From positions 2,728,001 through 2,792,000 of the forward strand of contig NZ_CP114767.1 in assembly GCF_027359925.1 (NCBI RefSeq): a stretch of DNA of 64,000 bases, in the 5' to 3' direction. The notes beneath the pieces are model-generated. The model saw only the letters and a program-made list of their open reading frames with translations. It searched no databases and had not been told where the DNA came from. Below are positions 60,203-64,000 of the stretch, in pieces. This DNA is from Hymenobacter canadensis (GTDB lineage: Bacteria > Bacteroidota > Bacteroidia > Cytophagales > Hymenobacteraceae). Made by a program: the position numbers and the translations under genes. How positions within the stretch are numbered: the stretch's first letter is position 1; every line of letters starts with the position of its first letter.

Positions 60203-61270
60203 ATGACCACTACCCTCTCCTACAACCAGCTCTTCACGTTCGCCGAGGCCGTTTTCAGCGGGATGGGCTGCCCCGATGCCGACGCCACCCTGGCCACCGA
60301 AACCCTGCTCTCCGCCGATTTGCGCGGCGTGGACTCGCACGGAGTGGCGCGGCTCATCGGCTACGTGCGTCTCTGGGAAGCCGGCCGCATCAACGCCACG
60401 CCCCGCGTGGGCGTCACCTACGAAACGCCCAGCACGGCCGTGGTGGACGGCGACGGGGGCCTGGGACTGGTGGTGGGGCCACGGGCTATGCAGGTGGCCA
60501 TGGATAAGGCCCGGCTGGTGGGCACGGGCTGGGTGTCGGTGAAGAATTCCAACCACTTCGGCATTGCCGGCTACCACGCCATGCTGGCTTTGGCCCACGA
60601 CATGATTGGGGTGGCCATGACCAACGCCTCGCCGCTGGTGGCGCCCACTTACTCCCTGGAGCGGCTGCTGGGCACCAATCCCATTGCCGTGGCCGTGCCC
60701 GCCGGTGAGCAGCCCGATTTCGTGCTGGATATGGCCACTACTACGGCCGCCAACGGCAAGCTGGAAATCGCGCAGCGCAAAAACCTACCGATTCCGGAAG
60801 GCTGGGCCCAAGATGCCACCGGCACCGGCTCAACGGATGCCAACGCCGTGAAAAACGGCGGCGCGCTGCTGCCGCTGGGCGGCGCTACCGGCTCGCACAA
60901 AGGCTACGGCCTGGGCGCCGTGGTCGACATCTTTTCGGCGGTGCTGAGCGGGGCCAACTACGGGCCGTGGGTGCCGCCGTTCGTGGCGTTTCTGCAGCCC
61001 TCGGCCAATCCGGTGGGCCAGGGCCTGGGCCACTTCTTTGGGGCGATGCGCGTAGACGCCTTCCGCCCCGCCGACGAGTTCAAGGCGCACATGGACAACT
61101 GGATCAGCACGTTCCGGGCCGCGCAGGCCGTGGAAGGCCGCCACGTACTCATCCCCGGCGACCCAGAGCGCGAAACCTCCGCCGTGCGGCTGTTAGAGGG
61201 CATTCCGCTTCTGGAGCCCGTCATCCGGGACCTGGAAACTGTGGGCAGCAAGTTTGGCGTGAAGCTGTAG
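60203..61270 (+). CDS. Ldh-family NAD(P)-dependent oxidoreductase (malate/L-lactate dehydrogenase type)
   Basis: A 355-residue protein of the Ldh_2/YlbC-type oxidoreductases, which include bacterial malate, L-lactate, sulfolactate and ureidoglycolate dehydrogenases. It shows ADLRGVDSHGVARLIGYVRL (catalytic His in DSHG), VSVKNSNHFGIAGYHAML and GTNPIAVAVPAGEQPDFVLD. The specific substrate cannot be assigned. Start at 60203 (MTTTLSYNQLFTFAEAVF). A bidirectional terminator follows. Confidence 0.9.
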   Translation: MTTTLSYNQLFTFAEAVFSGMGCPDADATLATETLLSADLRGVDSHGVARLIGYVRLWEAGRINATPRVGVTYETPSTAVVDGDGGLGLVVGPRAMQVAMDKARLVGTGWVSVKNSNHFGIAGYHAMLALAHDMIGVAMTNASPLVAPTYSLERLLGTNPIAVAVPAGEQPDFVLDMATTTAANGKLEIAQRKNLPIPEGWAQDATGTGSTDANAVKNGGALLPLGGATGSHKGYGLGAVVDIFSAVLSGANYGPWVPPFVAFLQPSANPVGQGLGHFFGAMRVDAFRPADEFKAHMDNWISTFRAAQAVEGRHVLIPGDPERETSAVRLLEGIPLLEPVIRDLETVGSKFGVKL

Positions 61271-61289
61271 CGGCTATCAGCATTTTTCA

Positions 61290-61331
61290 ACAAAAAAGCC
61301 CCGCCGACACAGTGTCGGCGGGGCTTTTTTG
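61290..61331. terminator. Bidirectional intrinsic terminator
   Basis: Stem AGCCCCGCCGACAC / GTGTCGGCGGGGCT with A-run and T-run on its two sides; it separates the convergent Ldh-family and L,D-transpeptidase-like genes. Confidence 0.92.
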
Positions 61332-61344
61332 TTGATATAGTGGC

Positions 61345-62178
61345 TTAGCTGTTGCTGCTGAGCAGCGCGTTCATGGCCACGTCTTCGTTGAGATACTTGG
61401 AGGAATACGACTGGTCGGGGCCGTTCAGGAACAGGCAAGTGCCACCGTTTACGGCCTCAATGATTTCGTCTTTCTGATCCATGGGCAGGGCCGGGCAGCC
61501 GAGGCTGCGGCCCAGGCGGCCATACTGCCGGATGAAATCCTCGCTCACGTAGTCGGCGCCGTGCATGACCACGGAGCGGGCCAGCGCGTTGGTGTTGTAG
61601 CCTTCATCGACGCCGTTGAGCTTGAGCGAGCGGCCGTGCTTGCCCACGTATTCGCCCTGCGTCACGTAGAAGCCCAGGCTGCTCATATTCGACTCGTTCT
61701 GGTTGGAGAAGTTGGTGGCTACGTTCTCGCCGGAGTTGTGGCCGTGCGCTACCAGCGTATGAAACTTCACCTGCTTGGCCTCTATATCGAGCACCCAGAG
61801 GCGCTTTTCGGTGCTGGGTAGCTCGAAATCTACTACTGTCAGCAGCTGCTTATCGTTGGCAAGCTGGCCGTCGTGCTGCAGGTTGAGGTAGCCGGTCATG
61901 GCTTTCTCGAACACGGCGTAGCGCAGGCCCTGGCTTTCCACGTTCAGGTCGCGGTACAGGTCGTGCAGGCGCTGGTTGAAGAAAGCGGCCTGCAGGCTTT
62001 TGGCGGACGGCAGCTTGGTTTCCACGCTTGCGGCTTTCGCCTTGTTGCCGCTGCCCACTACCGGGCCGGCCAACGGGGTGGCCATGAACAGAGCGGCTAC
62101 GAACGGTAATACCCGGCGCGCCATGCGGCGGGCCCGGCGCTTCAGCCGCTGGCGACGAACTACACTATGATTTTCCAT
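61345..62178 (-). CDS. YkuD_2-type L,D-transpeptidase-like protein
   Basis: A 277-residue protein. After an Arg-rich N-terminus (MENHSVVRRQRLKRRARRMA) comes a hydrophobic signal (VLPFVAALFMATPLAGPVVG). The catalytic domain (about 120-265) has VDFELPSTEKRLWVLDIEAK, the His in ARSVVMHGADYVSEDF and the Cys in GRSLGCPALP, the L,D-transpeptidase active-site pattern of the YkuD_2 family. It may form 3-3 cross-links in peptidoglycan or attach proteins. ATG 62178 is chosen. Activity is inferred. Confidence 0.85.
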   Translation of the reverse strand: MENHSVVRRQRLKRRARRMARRVLPFVAALFMATPLAGPVVGSGNKAKAASVETKLPSAKSLQAAFFNQRLHDLYRDLNVESQGLRYAVFEKAMTGYLNLQHDGQLANDKQLLTVVDFELPSTEKRLWVLDIEAKQVKFHTLVAHGHNSGENVATNFSNQNESNMSSLGFYVTQGEYVGKHGRSLKLNGVDEGYNTNALARSVVMHGADYVSEDFIRQYGRLGRSLGCPALPMDQKDEIIEAVNGGTCLFLNGPDQSYSSKYLNEDVAMNALLSSNS

Positions 62179-62513
62179 CGACACACTTCGGTTTCGGTTG
62201 TACAAAAGATGTCTTTCGTGCTCTGAAAGCCATCTTGAAAAGCCTATACGCAAATAGCTTGCATCCGGATGATAGTGGCACTACCTCCGGCATTGGAACA
62301 GGCACAACATAGCGCTACCACGATTAATTCCCTCGGCTTGCGGCCACTGCGCCAGCTTGCGGCAGCAGCAGGGCCGGCAGCAAAATTTTGGCCAAGGACT
62401 TAATAGCGGAATTTTCTTATTTATCTTGTAGCCCGGCATTTCCCAAAATTGCCGGCACAAGCGAATTTTCGCCGCTTCCGACCCGCTTCACCAACCAATT
62501 CCCCCAACCCCAT
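62179..62513. other. Gene-free gap of 335 bases
   Basis: Divergent gap between the L,D-transpeptidase-like and amylase genes. It contains an AT-rich stretch at 62380-62435 with TATCTTGT (62422-62429), a weak match to the -7 box, 85 bases before the amylase ATG. No hairpin pair or gene was seen. Confidence 0.5.
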
Positions 62514-64000
62514 ATGCTCAATTGTACAAACGCATGGTGGCGCAAGCTCACCCTGGCCGCAGCTGCCCTTTTAGTGCTGGGCGGCCAACCCGCCAAAGCC
62601 CAAAAAGTAGTGCTGCAAGGCTACTGGTGGGACTACTGGAACACCAACTACCCCAACGGCTGGGCCAACTACATTGCCCTGCTGGCCCCGCGCCTGAAAG
62701 CCATGGGCATTGATGCCGTGTGGCTGCCGCCCACCATCAAGAACGGCAACCAGGGCAACGGCTACTCGCCCTTCGACAACTACGACCTGGGCGACAAGTA
62801 CCAGAAAGGCTTCACGGCCACCCGCATGGGCAACAAGGATGAGCTGCTGCGCGCTGTGGCCGTGCTGCACGCCAACGGCATTGAGGTGGTGCAGGACATC
62901 GTACTGAACCACAACGACGGGGCCGGCTCCCAAACCGGCGGCGGTGGCCAGGACCCGGCCGCCTGGGAAGATGGCTCGACCAGCAAGTACAAGAACTTCC
63001 GGTACGTGAGCTACAGCAAGCCCGCCACCGACGAAACGGCTGCCAACTACCTGGCCCGCAACGGCCGCTTCCCCAAAAACTGGCAGAACTTCAACCCCAA
63101 CCCCGGCAACAACTCCACCTCCGGCGACCAGAACCAGATTCTGTTCGGGCCCGATATCAGCTACTACAACGGCTCGTATGGGCAGAGCTCCAACGCCACC
63201 TTCAACCCGGCGCAGGGCGCAGACTATATGCGCAACAACCAGCGCAACTGGCTGGTGTGGTACAAAAAGCAGGAAGGCTTTGATGGCGTGCGCCTGGATG
63301 CCGTGAAGCACTTCCCAGAGTTTGCCATGGAGGATTTCCTCTACAACATGCAAAGCAACGCCGGCTGGGCCAACGGCGGCGCCACCATGTACGCCGTGGG
63401 CGAATGGGTGGGCGGCAGCGGCCAAATGGACAGCTGGGTGGCGGGCGTGCAGAACCGCGCCGGCACCTTCGATTTCTCGCTGCGCAATGCCCTGTATAGC
63501 ATCGTGAGCGGGGGCGGCAACTTCGATATCGGCTCGCTGCCGACTTATCAGCAGGGCACGCGGGTGGTGCAGATCAACGGCACTTTTGTGCACCGCACGG
63601 TGCCGTTCGTGAACAACCACGACACGTTCCGGCCCCAGGTAAGCACCACCGGCAACTACACTGGCTGGAACTCCGGCTCGGAGCTGGCCCCGCACATTGA
63701 CCCGTTCGATCCGCGTTTGTCGGCTGCGTATGCTGCCGCGCTGGCTGTGGATGGCTCGCCGCAGATTTTCTTCGAAGACCTGTTTAATATCGGCAACACG
63801 GGCAAGCGCTACTCGCACCAGCCCACCAGCACCGTCGATTTGCCCCAGCGTTCCGACATCGAGAACCTGATCTGGTGCCACCAGAATCTGCGCTTCAAGG
63901 ACGGCGCCTACAAAGTGCGCTGGCAGGCCGCCGACCACCTCGTAATTGAGCGCAGCACCAAAGCCATCATCGGCATCAACGACAACTTCTCGACCTGGCA
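62514..64000 (+). CDS. GH13-family alpha-amylase, cut by window end
   Basis: Starts MLNCTNAWWRKLTLAAAALL (signal peptide, cleavage near AKA-QK) and runs off the window after 495 full codons. GH13 residues: FDGVRLDAVKHF (nucleophile Asp), YAVGEWVGG (acid/base Glu), PFVNNHDTFRPQ (transition-state Asp), and the early DAVWLPPTIKNGNQGNGYSP, VVQDIVLNHN (region I). It secretes an enzyme that hydrolyses starch-type alpha-1,4-glucans. Likely full length is about 500-600 residues; the C-terminal domain is not visible. Confidence 0.92.
   Translation, partial: MLNCTNAWWRKLTLAAAALLVLGGQPAKAQKVVLQGYWWDYWNTNYPNGWANYIALLAPRLKAMGIDAVWLPPTIKNGNQGNGYSPFDNYDLGDKYQKGFTATRMGNKDELLRAVAVLHANGIEVVQDIVLNHNDGAGSQTGGGGQDPAAWEDGSTSKYKNFRYVSYSKPATDETAANYLARNGRFPKNWQNFNPNPGNNSTSGDQNQILFGPDISYYNGSYGQSSNATFNPAQGADYMRNNQRNWLVWYKKQEGFDGVRLDAVKHFPEFAMEDFLYNMQSNAGWANGGATMYAVGEWVGGSGQMDSWVAGVQNRAGTFDFSLRNALYSIVSGGGNFDIGSLPTYQQGTRVVQINGTFVHRTVPFVNNHDTFRPQVSTTGNYTGWNSGSELAPHIDPFDPRLSAAYAAALAVDGSPQIFFEDLFNIGNTGKRYSHQPTSTVDLPQRSDIENLIWCHQNLRFKDGAYKVRWQAADHLVIERSTKAIIGINDNFSTW

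Noticed and set aside
62571-63938. 455-codon minus-strand frame opposite the amylase
   Set aside because: The plus strand has all GH13 catalytic residues; the opposite frame is a shadow.

Overview
The window looks like chromosomal DNA from a GC-rich member of the Bacteroidota, most likely Hymenobacter or a close relative (Cytophagales). This is an inference. It rests on TAnnTTTG promoter boxes (the Bacteroidota -7 element) before many genes, the rplM-rpsI-rpsB-tsf gene order, a SecA of about 1135 residues, a TonB-dependent receptor with an N-terminal carboxypeptidase-like domain, and many secreted S9, M28, M1-like and DUF3857 proteins. No rRNA, tRNA, CRISPR array, phage or intact mobile element was found.

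Layout. 1-5 kb: sensor histidine kinase, RluA-type pseudouridine synthase, then the ribosomal cluster rplM-rpsI-rpsB-tsf. 5-10 kb: DUF3089 lipoprotein with a 41-residue membrane peptide, a SHOCT-domain membrane protein, a secreted coiled-coil protein, and a LysR regulator upstream of a YeiH-type transporter. 11-17.5 kb: secreted S9 and M28 peptidases and a TonB-dependent receptor. 17.7-26.4 kb: FUSC-type transporter, bestrophin-type channel, MutS-related ATPase, RidA protein, an unusual TonB-domain protein and a DisA_N (diadenylate cyclase-like) protein. 26.4-30 kb: small secreted proteins, a dead transposase fragment, an M1-like lipoprotein and a DUF4442 thioesterase-like protein. 30-38 kb: two DUF3857/transglutaminase-like proteins and a 1117-residue MORN/TPR protein. 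38-42 kb: ECF sigma factor, putative anti-sigma factor and a DUF4097-like lipoprotein in one operon, with PCC-domain and small lipoprotein genes. 42-49 kb: ALDH7-type dehydrogenase, HtrA protease, Hsp20, DUF2490-like protein, M20 amidohydrolase. 48.5-56 kb: SPOR-like lipoprotein overlapping deoC, secA, glf, glycosyltransferase. 56-64 kb: GNAT, dapF, a SAM methyltransferase, Ppx/GppA, an Ldh-family oxidoreductase, a YkuD_2 L,D-transpeptidase-like protein and a GH13 alpha-amylase cut by the window end.

The most striking feature is between the genes. Nearly every larger gap holds short imperfect palindromes, often in inverted pairs. One group, with at least five core sequences, has a four-base foot (GTAG, sometimes CTAG or ATAG) followed directly by a hairpin. 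This is the architecture of REP elements mobilised by RAYT (TnpA-REP) enzymes. A second group starts with GTCAT and occurs as long inverted repeats, sometimes beside heptamer tandem arrays and CACCTCATCACC-like arms. Copies of the first group provide the stop codons of three genes. Another kind of intergenic repeat appears to sit in frame inside the MutS-related ATPase. Four genes have a TACCTTTG promoter box only 4-10 bases before the ATG, which predicts leaderless or nearly leaderless mRNAs.
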